A stretch of 52,194 nucleotides of DNA from Companilactobacillus nodensis DSM 19682 = JCM 14932 = NBRC 107160 (GCF_000615905.1 NZ_BAMN01000013.1:1-52194); one strand, 5' to 3'. Shown: positions 1 to 9,490, counted from the stretch's first letter. Made by a program: numbers and translations. The notes: a model not told the origin generated them from the letters alone.

Positions 1-15
1 TTTTTAAAAATTGTT

Positions 16-53
16 AAAAAAAAAGAAGCTGCTCTTAACTTCAAAGCAACTTC
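16..53 (-). terminator. Rho-independent terminator of the sdaAB-sdaAA operon
   Basis: Read on the minus strand, a 9-bp stem (GAAGTTGCT with AGCAGCTTC, one G-U pair) is followed by nine T. It lies directly downstream of the sdaAA stop codon. Confidence 0.8.
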
Positions 54-95
54 AAGTCTTTTAAAATAATTTCAACACTATCACGGTTTGATTTA

Positions 96-971
96 TTATT
101 CTTTATCGTCACCGAAAATTTTTTTCTTCAATCTTAAGGCTGTGGGTGAAACTGCAAGTCCACCTTCAGCTGTCTCTTTGAACATTGATGGTAACTGTTG
201 ACCGACACGATGCATTGTTTCAACAACTTCATCAACTGGAATTACATTCTTCACCCCAGCCAATGCCATATCAGCTGAGATCATTGCTTGTGAAGATCCC
301 ATCGCATTACGTTTAACACAAGGAACTTCTACTAGTCCCGCAACTGGATCGCAGATTAGACCCATTAAGTTTTGGAGCGTCATAGCGATGGCATAGCCAG
401 CTTGTTCAGCCGTTCCACCTTTGGCAATAACTAATGAAGCGGCTGCCATAGCACTAGCAGAACCGACCTCAGCCTGGCATCCACCTTCGGCTCCAGCAAT
501 TGAAGAGTTATTAGCAATCGCCAATCCAAAGGCACCAGCTGTGAATAAGAAGTTAACTTGGTCTTCGTGGGACATGTCCAATCTATCTCTAACTGCCATC
601 AATACCCCAGCTAGAACACCGGCACTACCAGCAGTTGGTGTGGCACAGATCAAGCCCATCTTGGCATTGACTTCATTAACCGCTACAGCATTTCTAGCGG
701 CTTCTAGAATTGGTAAGCCACTCAAGAAATCACCCTTCTTGATATATTCATCCATTCGCTTAGCATCTCCACCAGTCAAGCCTGTAACCGACTTAACTCC
801 GGCAATCCCTTCTTTAACAGATCCTTCCATTGCCTCCAGATTACGTTCCATTAAGGCAAAAATCTGCTCACGTGTTCGACCAGTATTTTCCATTTCAGTG
901 GCAATCATTAATTCCGCAACTGATGGATAATCCTGACTCTGTTTGATTAAATCACTAACTGTATAGAACAT
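96..971 (-). CDS. sdaAA: L-serine dehydratase, iron-sulfur-dependent, alpha subunit
   Basis: Catalytic subunit of the [4Fe-4S] L-serine ammonia-lyase that turns L-serine into pyruvate and ammonia in the cytoplasm. The 291-residue length is normal for the split two-subunit enzyme of Firmicutes. Visible family signatures are CATPTAGSAGVLAGVL near residue 109, the GGCQAEVG segment near 163, and LICDPVAGLVEVPC near 207; the conserved cysteines in these are the expected Fe-S ligands. It lies 9 nt after sdaAB, and the TAGGAG at the end of sdaAB supplies its ribosome-binding site, so the two are co-translated. A strong terminator follows. The start ATG is well supported. Confidence 0.95.
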   Translation of the reverse strand: MFYTVSDLIKQSQDYPSVAELMIATEMENTGRTREQIFALMERNLEAMEGSVKEGIAGVKSVTGLTGGDAKRMDEYIKKGDFLSGLPILEAARNAVAVNEVNAKMGLICATPTAGSAGVLAGVLMAVRDRLDMSHEDQVNFLFTAGAFGLAIANNSSIAGAEGGCQAEVGSASAMAAASLVIAKGGTAEQAGYAIAMTLQNLMGLICDPVAGLVEVPCVKRNAMGSSQAMISADMALAGVKNVIPVDEVVETMHRVGQQLPSMFKETAEGGLAVSPTALRLKKKIFGDDKE

Positions 972-980
972 AAGCTTCTC

Positions 981-1652
981 CTATTCAAAGAAAGTAACAT
1001 TGTCCATGTATTTCAATGAACGTAATTCTTCTAAAATTTCTTTTTGATCTTGCTTGTCGTCAACTTCAATAATCATAATGGCTTTTTCACCTTTTGATTC
1101 ACGAGTAACTGTCATCGTACCAATATTAATACCTCGCTTAGTAAATGCTTGAGTTACCTTAGTGATCATCCCGGCGACATCTTGATGAACTGTAATATAA
1201 GTAGGTGTTCCCATGCTTAGTGATATCTTAAAACCATTGATCTCAGAAATTTGAATATTTCCGCCACCAATCGAAACACCAGTAACAGTCAGCTTGTGGT
1301 CACCCTTGATCATCGTGATTTTAGTAGTATTGGGATGGTCAACTTTGTCACTCTTAGGAACGAATGCTACCTTAATGCCATCCTCATAAGCAAGTTTCAA
1401 CGAGTCAGCCAAACGTGGGTCATCTGGCGTCATCCCCAACAAACCAGCAACTATCGCAACATCAGTTCCATGACCACGATAAGTTTTTGCGAATGACTCA
1501 TACAAGTCAATTGTGATTTTTTCTGGCTTCTCACCGAAGATATCATGTACGACCTTACCGATTCTGGCAGCTCCAGCTGTATGTGAACTGCTGGGACCAA
1601 CCATGACTGGTCCAATTATGTCAAAAACACTGTTAAAACGTAAGTCTCCCAT
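981..1652 (-). CDS. sdaAB: L-serine dehydratase, iron-sulfur-dependent, beta subunit
   Basis: Beta subunit of the two-component serine dehydratase, 223 residues as usual for the family. The N-terminal half carries the diagnostic SSSHTAGAARIG motif (about residues 21-32). The C-terminal third (about 148-220) is an ACT domain, seen from the pattern YITVHQDVAGMITKVTQ; ACT domains usually bind small ligands such as amino acids. An AAGGGG ribosome-binding site precedes the ATG. It is the first gene of the sdaAB-sdaAA operon. Confidence 0.95.
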   Translation of the reverse strand: MGDLRFNSVFDIIGPVMVGPSSSHTAGAARIGKVVHDIFGEKPEKITIDLYESFAKTYRGHGTDVAIVAGLLGMTPDDPRLADSLKLAYEDGIKVAFVPKSDKVDHPNTTKITMIKGDHKLTVTGVSIGGGNIQISEINGFKISLSMGTPTYITVHQDVAGMITKVTQAFTKRGINIGTMTVTRESKGEKAIMIIEVDDKQDQKEILEELRSLKYMDNVTFFE

Positions 1653-1750
1653 AATGTGTACCCCTTATTAATTATCTAATTTGAATACTACACGACTTCA
1701 GTAAACAAATCATTTAATTATCAAAAATAATTTCAATTGTATTTTAGAAC

Positions 1751-1780
1751 AACAGCTCCCACCAAATGGCGAGAGCTGCT
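1751..1780 (-). terminator. Hairpin downstream of the M20 gene
   Basis: A 13-bp stem (AGCAGCTCTCGCC with GGTGGGAGCTGTT, several G-U pairs) closes on a 4-nt loop. The following minus-strand sequence GTTCTAAAAT is a poor T-tract, so termination may be weak. Confidence 0.5.
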
Positions 1781-1789
1781 TTAACTAAT

Positions 1790-3002
1790 CTAATTGTTTA
1801 ATAAGTCCAACGTTGCGGCACCAACAGCTTTTGCGGTTAATCCCAACGCCTTTTCGTTAGCAATAAACTTAGGACTATGGTGTGGATAGAAGACACCATC
1901 ATCTGGCATTTCTCCAACAAACATATATGTTCCAGGAATGTTCTGTGTGAAGTAAGCAAAGTCCTCAGAAGCAGACTCTCTACCTTCAAAATCCAAGTGT
2001 TTGATTTCCTTAATACCACTATTTTCCAAACTCTTTTGGATTTTTTCAGTTAGTTCTTTGTCATTATTCAAAACCGGATAATCGTTGTTATAGAAAAGAT
2101 CGATCTTAACATCAAACATGATCTCCATACCTTTAACAAGATTCTTAAAGTTCTTCTCAACCACTGCACATGTTTCATCCTTCATGAATCTAACGTCACC
2201 TTCAAGAAATACAGAATCCTTAATAACGTTGAATGAACCGCGACCGTCGAAGTTACCAATTGTTAAAGTAGCCATGTCGAATGGATTAACACGACGTGAA
2301 ACGATTGTTTGAGCAGCTGTAACAAAGAATGAAGCTGCCACGTTCGCATCATTAGCTAAGTGTGGAGCTGATCCATGTCCACCCTTACCGTGAATCGTCA
2401 TCTTGAAGCTTGAACGTCCTGCCATCACTGGTCCAGTTGTACATTCCACGGTACCGTAAGGAATCGGTGCCCACATATGGACGCCAAGAATAGCATCGAC
2501 ACCATCAAGCACACCAGCTTCGATCATTCCTTGAGCACCACCAGGAGGAGTCTCCTCAGCAGGTTGATGGACAATTTTGATTTTTCCCGTTAAGTCTGAA
2601 CGCATTTCGTATAATGATTCAGCCAATATCAACATGTAAGCTGTATGTCCATCATGTCCACAAGCATGCATTGCACCATCATTAACTGATGCATATGGTA
2701 AGCCGGTCTCTTCTTGAACTGGTAAAGCATCAAAGTCAGCACGCAAAGCAATGGTCTTCCCAGGGTTACCAGTATCGATCGTAACTACTACACCATAACC
2801 ATCGCCGTAATTGTCTTCCACTTTGACATCCATATCTTTGTAGAAGTCAGCAATATACTTACCTGTTTCTTTTTCTTCAAAAGAAACCTCTGGATGTTGA
2901 TGTAAATAGTGTCTGATCTCGATCATCTTATCGTGTTTTTCATTCAATTAATTTATAAAGTTTATCTTTTACCGCTTGGTCTTCTAATGTGTATTCTGTC
3001 AT
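1790..3002 (-). CDS. M20 family amidohydrolase/metallopeptidase (N-acyl amino acid hydrolase type), frameshift near its start
   Basis: Zinc-dependent M20D hydrolase of the IAA-amidohydrolase/aminoacylase type. Metal-site motifs are visible: HQHPEVSFEE near the N-terminus, MHACGHDGHTAYML, and HQPAEETPPGGAQGM with the catalytic Glu pair. The open frame (1790-2947) begins at a TTG without a ribosome-binding site. Upstream, AAAAGGAG precedes an ATG at 3000-3002 that encodes about 20 codons (MTEYTLEDQAVKDKLYKLIE) and then hits TGA at 2945. The two frames differ by one base, and 1790-3002 is 3n+1 nt long, so one extra base near 2945 splits a protein of about 403 residues. This could be a real mutation or a sequence error. 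The MFS gene upstream is probably its transporter. Confidence 0.85.
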
Positions 3003-3017
3003 AGATATCTCTCCTTT

Positions 3018-4199
3018 TTAATCCTTAACTAGTAAGGTTCCAAATCCACCTATCAAAATAGATATTGCTAGAAAAATAAATCCAATCGAAAAACTTCCGC
3101 TGGCAGCTTCAACTAGAGCACCGATAATCATTGGCGCTAAGAATCCGCCTAGAGTTCCACCAGTGTTGATAATTCCGACTGATGAACCAATAATTTCCTT
3201 AGGAAAAATATACTGTGGCCATGTAAAAGTGGCTGTAAAAGCTGAGATAGTAAACATCCCAATCAAAGCAACTAATACCAATGAGATACTTACACTATTT
3301 ACATGAACCAAAGTATAGATTGAAGCAGCCGAAACAATCGAACAAATAATAATAAACGCCTTTTGCTTACCAACAAACCACTTCGACAAGATCACCCCAG
3401 TCAAGAAGCTACCAATAACTTGTGAAACTGAATTAACTGCCAAAATAGCTCCAGCGGCCCCTAGTGACAGTGAATAAGTTCTAGTCAAATAACTAGGAAG
3501 CCAAGACATCGAACCATAGTATGTAATGTTCAGTAACAACATAATTACAAATAACTTCAAAACATTAACGTTCTTAATAACTTCGACAAATGATATCTTC
3601 TTAGTTTCTTGCTTTATTAGCTTGGTATCCTTAGGTAATAAGAACAAGATGCAGAAGAATGCCACCAAGAACAGCGTTCCCAACATGAAATAACCATAGC
3701 GCCAATTCATTGCAATAATATTGGCTCCAAGTGTAAAAGCTAGGATTCCACCGATCCCTGAAGTTGTCAAAATTCCAGATTGAACCATGACACGTTTTTT
3801 CTTATCAAAATTTTCCGCAACTGCTTTAGAACAAGATGACGGATAACCGCCATGCCTAATCCCGCCACCAAACCGAATCATCACAAACAACATCAAACTA
3901 CTAACGAAGCCAAACATATACGAGAAGAATGAAATAATTGCTAAAGATATCAGTAAAACCTTTTTGGCACCGATTTTATCTGCTAACTAACCTCCAGGAA
4001 TCTGTAAGCACGAATATGCCAAGAAAAAGGCACTCATGATCAGTCCTGTCTGTGAAGTTGAGAAGTCAAACTGCTTTGCAATTGGAATAATTGCCGTGGA
4101 TACCATGTTCTTATCCATGTAAACCATGGAGTAACCAGCCATTAGGGCAACTATTACTTTAAAGTCTTTTGCGGAAAAACTATTAGTTTTTTCCTCCAT
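3018..4199 (-). pseudogene. MFS transporter (ACS-like) interrupted by an in-frame amber codon
   Basis: Major facilitator protein of about 393 codons. The N-terminal part runs from ATG 4197-4199 (GTAGGTGAT ribosome-binding site) to LQIPGG. A TAG at 3987-3989 then interrupts, and the same frame continues LADKIGAKKVL to the end at 3018. The expected motif is PGGWLADKIG, so a Trp codon TGG has become TAG by a single G-to-A change. No indel is present. The M20 gene lies 15 nt downstream, which suggests uptake of an acylated amino acid or peptide. Translation could only restart inside the protein, so the transporter is probably inactive unless the codon is read through. Confidence 0.85.
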
Positions 4200-4222
4200 A
4201 ACATCACCTACACTTATTATTT

Positions 4223-4237
4223 TTGAAGCGCTTACAA
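4223..4237. promoter_or_regulatory. Candidate cre/LacI-type operator
   Basis: TTGAAGCGCTTACAA, a near-palindrome with an AAGCGCTT core, lies 24 bp upstream of the MFS start. It resembles a catabolite-responsive element but misses the consensus at the end of one arm. Confidence 0.35.
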
Positions 4238-4286
4238 AAATTATGCTATCACAAATATTTTTAAATAAATACAAATAGTTCATCAA

Positions 4287-4499
4287 TTCACAATAAATTG
4301 GTAAAATCCCTATATTTTAAAAAGTTTGTTGCCTTATACCTGTTGGTATGATTAGTTTTTTGACACTATCGACTATTTTCTTATTTACCATTTGTCTACT
4401 AAAAAATTAAATGTCATATCATATGTTTTTCAATACTCGCATCAGCACTTTTTAATGCTAAAATAAATATATTAATAACTTTGGAAAGTAAGTAAATGT
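4287..4499. other. Divergent intergenic region between the MFS and GGDEF genes
   Basis: AT-rich spacer of about 210 nt. It holds one perfect inverted repeat, ATACC-TGTT-GGTAT, at 4336-4349, which could be an operator. A TTGACA occurs near 4360 but no convincing -10 follows at the right distance. No coding potential was seen. Confidence 0.4.
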
Positions 4500-5648
4500 A
4501 TGGCAAATTTTGTTAAAAATTATTTAACTTCGACTGATCTTGTGGTTATTCTAATAACTGTTGGTCTAATAACAGTCATTACCTTAGTTGCATATACACT
4601 AGAGAAGAAAGTCAGCAAGGCTTCACCATTTTTTATTCGTTTAGGTGAACATATTATCGAAAGTGCTCTTTTAGTTGTCAGTATTTTAGTACTGCGGCAG
4701 GTTTTTACTACAATTAACAATGGTCATTTTATGACAGATGCTTGGCTGTACGCCAACGCACAAATTGCAGTATCTTTCTTCGGAATATTGATATTAAACA
4801 ACCGCCTGGTCGAATTATTGACCTTAGCCTTTCCATTTTTATACAATCCAGCCTTCAATGTAACTAGATTTAGCGGCCCATATTTGACATATTTCTTTGC
4901 ACTTTATATCGTGCTGCTGATAACTGTTGATTATGCCTACAGTCACAAAGATGAAATGCTGATATCTAACTATAAATATACAATTGCGCAGACGGTTTAT
5001 GCTTTATGCTGGTGGTCAATCCTTTGGATCGATTATCACTTCAATCCCTACAAAATTATAATTTCAATGATTTTCTTCGAAGTATTCATGCTAATAATTC
5101 GAATAACTGAGAAAAGGCTTCGTCTATCGTTCGCCGACTTCAAGGATCTGGAGATCAAAGCCAATTACGATGCACTTACCGGTGTCAGAAATCGTTCTTC
5201 ACTGAATACTACTTCTAAGGAATTATTCGAAGAACATGCTCATACCGACGCAACCATAGCTGTAGCAATGTTTGATATTGACCATTTCAAGAAGTTCAAC
5301 GATACTTATGGACACGAAATTGGCGATGAAGTACTTCGTCACGTGGCCCATCTGGCTGAACGAGAGTTAATGACCACCTGTAATGAAAAGGGCGCTGGTC
5401 AGTTATTCCGTTATGGTGGTGAAGAATTTATCATCATATTCAAGGGTGCAACTGCTCAAGAAGCTGCCGAGGTAGTCTATGACATCCGTAAAACTTTGAA
5501 AGACATCCCTCTATTCATCAATGGAGCTAAGCTCAATGTTACCTTGTGCTTCGGAATCACTTCATTAAAAGAATCTGATAAAACTACTAAAGAGATTTTT
5601 GAACGTGTTGATAAATACCTTTATCAATCGAAGAATAATGGACGTTAA
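4500..5648 (+). CDS. Membrane-bound GGDEF-domain protein (putative diguanylate cyclase)
   Basis: The first ~200 residues form about six hydrophobic membrane segments. A GGDEF domain follows (about residues 225-380), starting at DALTGVRNRSSL and including FDIDHFKKFNDTYGHEIGD. The active-site loop is GGEEF (residues 306-310), which is catalytically competent in known cyclases. The usual inhibitory RxxD I-site just upstream is absent (the segment reads EKGAGQLFRY). The likely role is membrane-controlled synthesis of cyclic di-GMP, but no EAL or PilZ partner lies in the window. The ribosome-binding site (GGAAAG) is weak. A strong terminator follows. Confidence 0.9.
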   Translation: MANFVKNYLTSTDLVVILITVGLITVITLVAYTLEKKVSKASPFFIRLGEHIIESALLVVSILVLRQVFTTINNGHFMTDAWLYANAQIAVSFFGILILNNRLVELLTLAFPFLYNPAFNVTRFSGPYLTYFFALYIVLLITVDYAYSHKDEMLISNYKYTIAQTVYALCWWSILWIDYHFNPYKIIISMIFFEVFMLIIRITEKRLRLSFADFKDLEIKANYDALTGVRNRSSLNTTSKELFEEHAHTDATIAVAMFDIDHFKKFNDTYGHEIGDEVLRHVAHLAERELMTTCNEKGAGQLFRYGGEEFIIIFKGATAQEAAEVVYDIRKTLKDIPLFINGAKLNVTLCFGITSLKESDKTTKEIFERVDKYLYQSKNNGR

Positions 5649-5712
5649 TCGTGTCACTATTGAGGGTGACACTTACACTTATGATAATTTGAAAGTTGCC
5701 TTCGAGGCATAG
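5638..5712 (+). CDS. Candidate 24-residue ORF overlapping the GGDEF stop
   Basis: An ATG inside the last codons of the GGDEF gene opens a frame of 24 codons ending in TAG just before the terminator. The peptide begins MDVNRVTIEGDTYTYDNLKV and is acidic. No separate ribosome-binding site is visible, so expression would need translational coupling. It may equally be a frameshifted remnant of a longer tail. I do not recognise it. Confidence 0.3.
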   Translation: MDVNRVTIEGDTYTYDNLKVAFEA

Positions 5713-5713
5713 T

Positions 5714-5750
5714 AAAAGCCACCTGATTGTTTGAATCAGGTGGCTTTTTT
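5714..5750 (+). terminator. Strong terminator after the GGDEF gene
   Basis: AAAGCCACCTGATT pairs with AATCAGGTGGCTTT around a short loop and is followed by seven T. Confidence 0.9.
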
Positions 5751-5779
5751 TGTTTTGGTTTGCTCTATTTTTTATAGCC

Positions 5780-5816
5780 GAAACGAGTTCCGGAAAACAA
5801 CTCCCTCCACTCTCTA
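5780..5816 (-). repeat. Short copy (37 nt) of the TAGAGAG repeat
   Basis: On the minus strand it reads from TAGAGAGTGGAG to GGAACTCGTTTC. It abuts the long copy at 5820-5938 and has the same ends as the copy at 7422-7458. It lacks the hairpin module, as if that module had been lost by recombination between the GYGGAG motifs that flank it in long copies. Confidence 0.75.
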
Positions 5817-5819
5817 TCC

Positions 5820-5938
5820 AAAACGAGCTACGAAAACCAGATGCCTGCGCCTGCTACAGATAACAAATGCACCAACTGCGTTGGTACCTTCGTTATCTTA
5901 AGCAGTGCTCAGAATCTACCGGTTTTCTCCGCTCTCTA
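5820..5938 (-). repeat. Long copy (119 nt) of the TAGAGAG repeat with internal hairpin
   Basis: On the minus strand it starts TAGAGAGCGGAG, contains TCTGAGCACTGCTTA, then a long imperfect hairpin (5859-5897), then TGTAGCAGGCG, and ends GTAGCTCGTTTT. The first three bases are the stop codon of the C69 dipeptidase gene. It aligns along its length with the copy at 14378-14495 except in the hairpin, where the sequence differs but pairing is preserved. Confidence 0.75.
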
Positions 5939-7363
5939 TAAATTTGGATCCATCTTAAATGTCAACTTGGACAATTCTGCACCTTGTGTAACTAACTCGG
6001 CGAGTAATGTCTTTGTGGCATCATTATAATGTGCAGCTATTTCATGATTTTGTTCTGTTAAGTAGTCCGTTAATTCTGAACCAGACATTGTGACAGCTTT
6101 TTTATCGACTGCTTCAATTTTTCTACGTGCCCAGGCTGATAATTCTTTTTGATAGTCAATATCAGCTTGAATGAAGTCAGCGTAGTGTGATTCCACGATC
6201 ATTGCTAAGGCTTCATACATCCAATATGCACTCTTTAAGTTCATCTTTTCTGGTAATTCACGATATGATTCATCGGTATCATTGGCATTAGTAAAGAATG
6301 GTACGTGTGGACAGAACGTTGGAATCCCAAATCCTAACCATTGAACTCCGGCAGCACCATTTTTATCTGAATCACGCATTTGTAAAATATGGGAATTGGC
6401 AGTACGTGATAGCGAGATTGCACGGTAAGTCTTCTTGTCGTGTTCGCTACCGCTGCCTAGTGGATCGTATTTGGTTTCATTATAATGTGACTTCAAAATA
6501 TATTGAATATCTTCAACTGAAATCTTACGTTCAGCCTTACGAATAAATGGTAACTCTGGCGATTCTGGATCTTGTTCAATGCTTGGGTTCAAATATCTTT
6601 GAGCAAACCAGACACGTGGTGTGTTGTAATGGTGATCTTTTTCAGTATCTGTACCGAAGATATGTCTGAAGTCCCAGCGACCTTCATCAGGGTTCAATCC
6701 ATTTTCTTCGACAAATTCTTGAATTCCATCAGCCCACATGTAATTTTCAGGATCATTGAAATCAATATCCTCAATCGCAATTTGGTTAGCCGCAACAGCA
6801 TAACAGTCATCTGGAATACGAACGGCTACCCATTGATGTCCAGTAACGATTTCCATATACCAAACTTCATTGTGGTCATTGAATTGAATTCCGTTACCTT
6901 CAGCTGAACCGTATTTTTTAACCAACTCACCTAAGTAACGTACACCATCACGAGCTGACTTAATAAATGGCAAAACTAAAGTCGTTAGAGAATCTTCAGC
7001 CAAGCCGTTCTCGATATATGGATCATATGCTAGAACACGTTCGTTGGCATAAACACTCTCAGTGGCACTTTCTCCAACGTTCAATTCATTGAAGCCATCC
7101 TCTTCATTAGGTCCTTCACTCTGATCAGCGTTAGGTGTTGAAGTATAGCGATATCCACTCTCTGGTAGTGGCACAGTTAATTTGTTATAGGCTGATACGT
7201 AAGTTTCTTTGCGACCCGAAACAGCTGGCTGAACAAAGAAGCGCTTTGGATGAATAGCAACTACACGATCTTCATTTCTGGAAATATAAGTTGCTCCATC
7301 CATTGAAGCCTTCTTTCCAACCAAAATCGAAGTACATGCTGATAGTTCAATACGATCTGTCAT
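5936..7363 (-). CDS. pepD: C69 family dipeptidase (copy 1)
   Basis: Ntn-hydrolase dipeptidase of family C69, which cleaves a broad range of dipeptides in lactobacilli. It has 475 residues, typical for PepD. The nucleophile is the near-N-terminal Cys10 in SACTSILVGKKASMDG, followed by YISRNED. Other family segments are WYMEIVTGHQWVAVRIPDD near residue 169 and ISLSRTANSHILQMR. GGGGGAG precedes the ATG. It is a tandem paralogue of the next gene, and both end in the same DPNL peptide. Its TAG stop is contributed by the adjoining repeat. Confidence 0.93.
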   Translation of the reverse strand: MTDRIELSACTSILVGKKASMDGATYISRNEDRVVAIHPKRFFVQPAVSGRKETYVSAYNKLTVPLPESGYRYTSTPNADQSEGPNEEDGFNELNVGESATESVYANERVLAYDPYIENGLAEDSLTTLVLPFIKSARDGVRYLGELVKKYGSAEGNGIQFNDHNEVWYMEIVTGHQWVAVRIPDDCYAVAANQIAIEDIDFNDPENYMWADGIQEFVEENGLNPDEGRWDFRHIFGTDTEKDHHYNTPRVWFAQRYLNPSIEQDPESPELPFIRKAERKISVEDIQYILKSHYNETKYDPLGSGSEHDKKTYRAISLSRTANSHILQMRDSDKNGAAGVQWLGFGIPTFCPHVPFFTNANDTDESYRELPEKMNLKSAYWMYEALAMIVESHYADFIQADIDYQKELSAWARRKIEAVDKKAVTMSGSELTDYLTEQNHEIAAHYNDATKTLLAELVTQGAELSKLTFKMDPNL

Positions 7364-7421
7364 TTTTCTCCCCCTAATTTTTGTTTATTAATATAATTAT
7401 ACTCTTTGATATTTTATATCT

Positions 7422-7458
7422 GAAACGAGTTGCGAAAACCAGATTTCTCCACTCTCTA
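7422..7458 (-). repeat. Short copy (37 nt) of the TAGAGAG repeat
   Basis: On the minus strand it reads TAGAGAGTGGAG to GCAACTCGTTTC with no hairpin module. Its first three bases are the stop codon of the second C69 gene. Confidence 0.75.
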
Positions 7459-8862
7459 CAGATTTGGATCCATCTTAAACGTCAACTTAGAAAGTTCAGC
7501 ACCTTCAGTTACTAACTTACCCAACAATGCTTTGGCCTTGTCATTATAATATGTAGCAATCTCATGGTTTTGTTTTGTTAGGTATCCAATCAATTCAGTC
7601 CCAGACAATGACTTTGATTCGTCTTCAACGGTATCGACTTTTTCTCTAGCCCATTGTGATAATTCTTTTTGATAGTCTAAGTCTTCTTCAATGAACTCAG
7701 CATAATGTGTTTCAACAACCATTGATAATGCCTCATAGATCCAGTAAGCATCTTTCAAGTTCATCGAATCCGAGATATCACGGTAAGTTTCATCAGTATC
7801 ATTAGCATTAGTAAAGAATGGAACAAATGGTGTAAAACTAGGAATACCAAAGCATTTCCATTCAACGCTCAACTTATCATTCTTCAATTGTAAGATGTGC
7901 GAATTAGCAGTTCTTGATAGTGAGATCGAACGATAGCGCTTCTTGTCATCTTCACTACCACTACCAAGTGGATCAAATTGTGTTTCATTATAGTGTGACT
8001 TCAAAACATACTGGATATCTTCAACTGATATCTTGTGTTCAGGCTTACGTAAGAATGGTAACTCAGGTGATTCTGGATCTTGTTTGGTACTTGGATTCAA
8101 GTACTTCTGAGCAAACCAAACACGTGGTGTATTGTAATGATGATCTGTCTTAGTATCTGTTCCAAAGATGTGTCTAAAATTAAATTTGCCTTCATCAGGA
8201 TTCAAATCATGCTCTTCAACAAACTCTCGAATCCCATCAGACCACATATAATTATCTGAATTGCTAAAATCAATTTCTTCAATTCCAATTTGATTAGCTG
8301 CAAAAGCGTAGCAATCATCAGGAATTCTAATTGCTACCCATTGATGTCCGGTAGCAATTTCCATATACCAAATTTCATCATGATCACTGAACTGTACACC
8401 GTTACTTTCAGCTGATCCGTATTTGGCAATCAACTCTCCCAGGCGTTTGACTCCAGCACGAGCTGAATCAACATATGGCAAAACTAAGGTCGTGATCGAA
8501 TCCTCAGCTACACCTTCAGGAACTAATGGATCATATCCTAGGACTTTTTCATTCCCATAGACACTCTCAGTTGCACTCATAGCAACGTCTTTTTCGTTAA
8601 TACCATCTTCCTCATACAAGCCTTCAATTGTATTGGCATCAGGTGAAGTTGTGTATCGATAGCCATTTGCTGGTAATTTCTCAGTCAAATCATTATAAAA
8701 AGACTTGTATGTCTTATCCTGTCCAGACACAGCTGGCTCTACATAGAACTTCTTTGGGTAAATTGCGACATAATTATCTTCGTTTCTGGCGATATAAGTG
8801 CTGCCATCCATTGCAGCCTTCTTACCTACCATAATTGATGAACATGCTGAATGTTTTTGCAT
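7456..8862 (-). CDS. pepD: C69 family dipeptidase (copy 2)
   Basis: Second Ntn-hydrolase dipeptidase, 468 residues, clearly paralogous to its neighbour along the full length. Catalytic Cys is in HSACSSIMVGKKAAMDG, followed by YIARNED. The frame stays open upstream to a TTG, but GGAGG nine nt before the ATG at 8860-8862 fixes that ATG as the start. About 90 nt separate it from copy 1, enough for a separate promoter. The tandem arrangement suggests gene duplication followed by modest divergence. Confidence 0.93.
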   Translation of the reverse strand: MQKHSACSSIMVGKKAAMDGSTYIARNEDNYVAIYPKKFYVEPAVSGQDKTYKSFYNDLTEKLPANGYRYTTSPDANTIEGLYEEDGINEKDVAMSATESVYGNEKVLGYDPLVPEGVAEDSITTLVLPYVDSARAGVKRLGELIAKYGSAESNGVQFSDHDEIWYMEIATGHQWVAIRIPDDCYAFAANQIGIEEIDFSNSDNYMWSDGIREFVEEHDLNPDEGKFNFRHIFGTDTKTDHHYNTPRVWFAQKYLNPSTKQDPESPELPFLRKPEHKISVEDIQYVLKSHYNETQFDPLGSGSEDDKKRYRSISLSRTANSHILQLKNDKLSVEWKCFGIPSFTPFVPFFTNANDTDETYRDISDSMNLKDAYWIYEALSMVVETHYAEFIEEDLDYQKELSQWAREKVDTVEDESKSLSGTELIGYLTKQNHEIATYYNDKAKALLGKLVTEGAELSKLTFKMDPNL

Positions 8863-8920
8863 AATCCAATCCCTCCAGATCAATACTTAATACTATCCTC
8901 AATATAGATGAATCGCTTAC

Positions 8921-8949
8921 AAAAAGAAACCCCACAAACGTGAGGTTTC
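8921..8949 (-). terminator. Terminator after the isochorismatase-like gene
   Basis: GAAACCTCAC pairs with GTGGGGTTTC (one G-U), followed on the minus strand by TTTTTG. Confidence 0.8.
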
Positions 8950-8956
8950 AGTCATT

Positions 8957-9445
8957 TTATACGAAAGTAAGAAATCTTTTATCCCAAATGTTCTCATAAA
9001 ACTCAATTGTGTTTTCGGCAGACATGTAATTATTGTCATATGTCGACGTCATGTCGTGCCTCATAATGACCTTATATCCTAAGCCATGTGCCATCTTGAT
9101 CGTCGCATCACAACAAATTTCAGTTTGAACTCCACAGAACTCAATCGTGCTCAAGCTATTTTCTTGTAATAAGTTATTTAAGTTCGTTCTGTAGAAGGCA
9201 TTAGCGTGCGTCTTTTCAACGACCATATCATCATCTTTGATATCCAAACCCTTAGAGAATTGCCATAGATCGGTACCTCTGACAACATCTTGATCATTAT
9301 GTTGAATAAATATAATTGGCAAATTGGCAAATCGATAAGTATCGATTCTCTTATTCACAGACTTCAATAGTCCATCGTAATTGTAGCTATATTTCAAGGC
9401 ATTTTGCATATCAATAACAACTAATACTTGTGCTAATTTTGGCAT
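8957..9445 (-). CDS. Isochorismatase-like cysteine hydrolase
   Basis: 162-residue cytoplasmic hydrolase of the isochorismatase/nicotinamidase superfamily. The catalytic triad is visible: Asp12 in VVIDMQNA, a Lys in VVEKTHANAFYRT, and the nucleophile Cys in FCGVQTEICCDATIK. The latter also shows the usual cis-peptide region before the Cys. Substrate cannot be read from sequence; nicotinamide-like amides are possible. An AAGGGGATG ribosome-binding site supports the ATG. It stands alone between two terminators. Confidence 0.88.
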   Translation of the reverse strand: MPKLAQVLVVIDMQNALKYSYNYDGLLKSVNKRIDTYRFANLPIIFIQHNDQDVVRGTDLWQFSKGLDIKDDDMVVEKTHANAFYRTNLNNLLQENSLSTIEFCGVQTEICCDATIKMAHGLGYKVIMRHDMTSTYDNNYMSAENTIEFYENIWDKRFLTFV

Positions 9446-9490
9446 AATCTCATCCCCTTATTTACCTATATCATAACAAAAATTCGAACA

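Noticed and set aside
421-930. Long plus-strand ORF of 169 codons opposite sdaAA
   Set aside because: It is the antisense shadow of a strongly conserved gene, has no ribosome-binding site and low-complexity Ala/Ser/Pro composition.
1653-1750. Riboswitch or T-box in the sdaAB leader
   Set aside because: The leader is short and AT-rich, with no T-box motif or known riboswitch core.
5780-5938. CRISPR-like repeat array
   Set aside because: Only two units, of different length, with the variable part forming a hairpin. No regular spacers and no cas genes.
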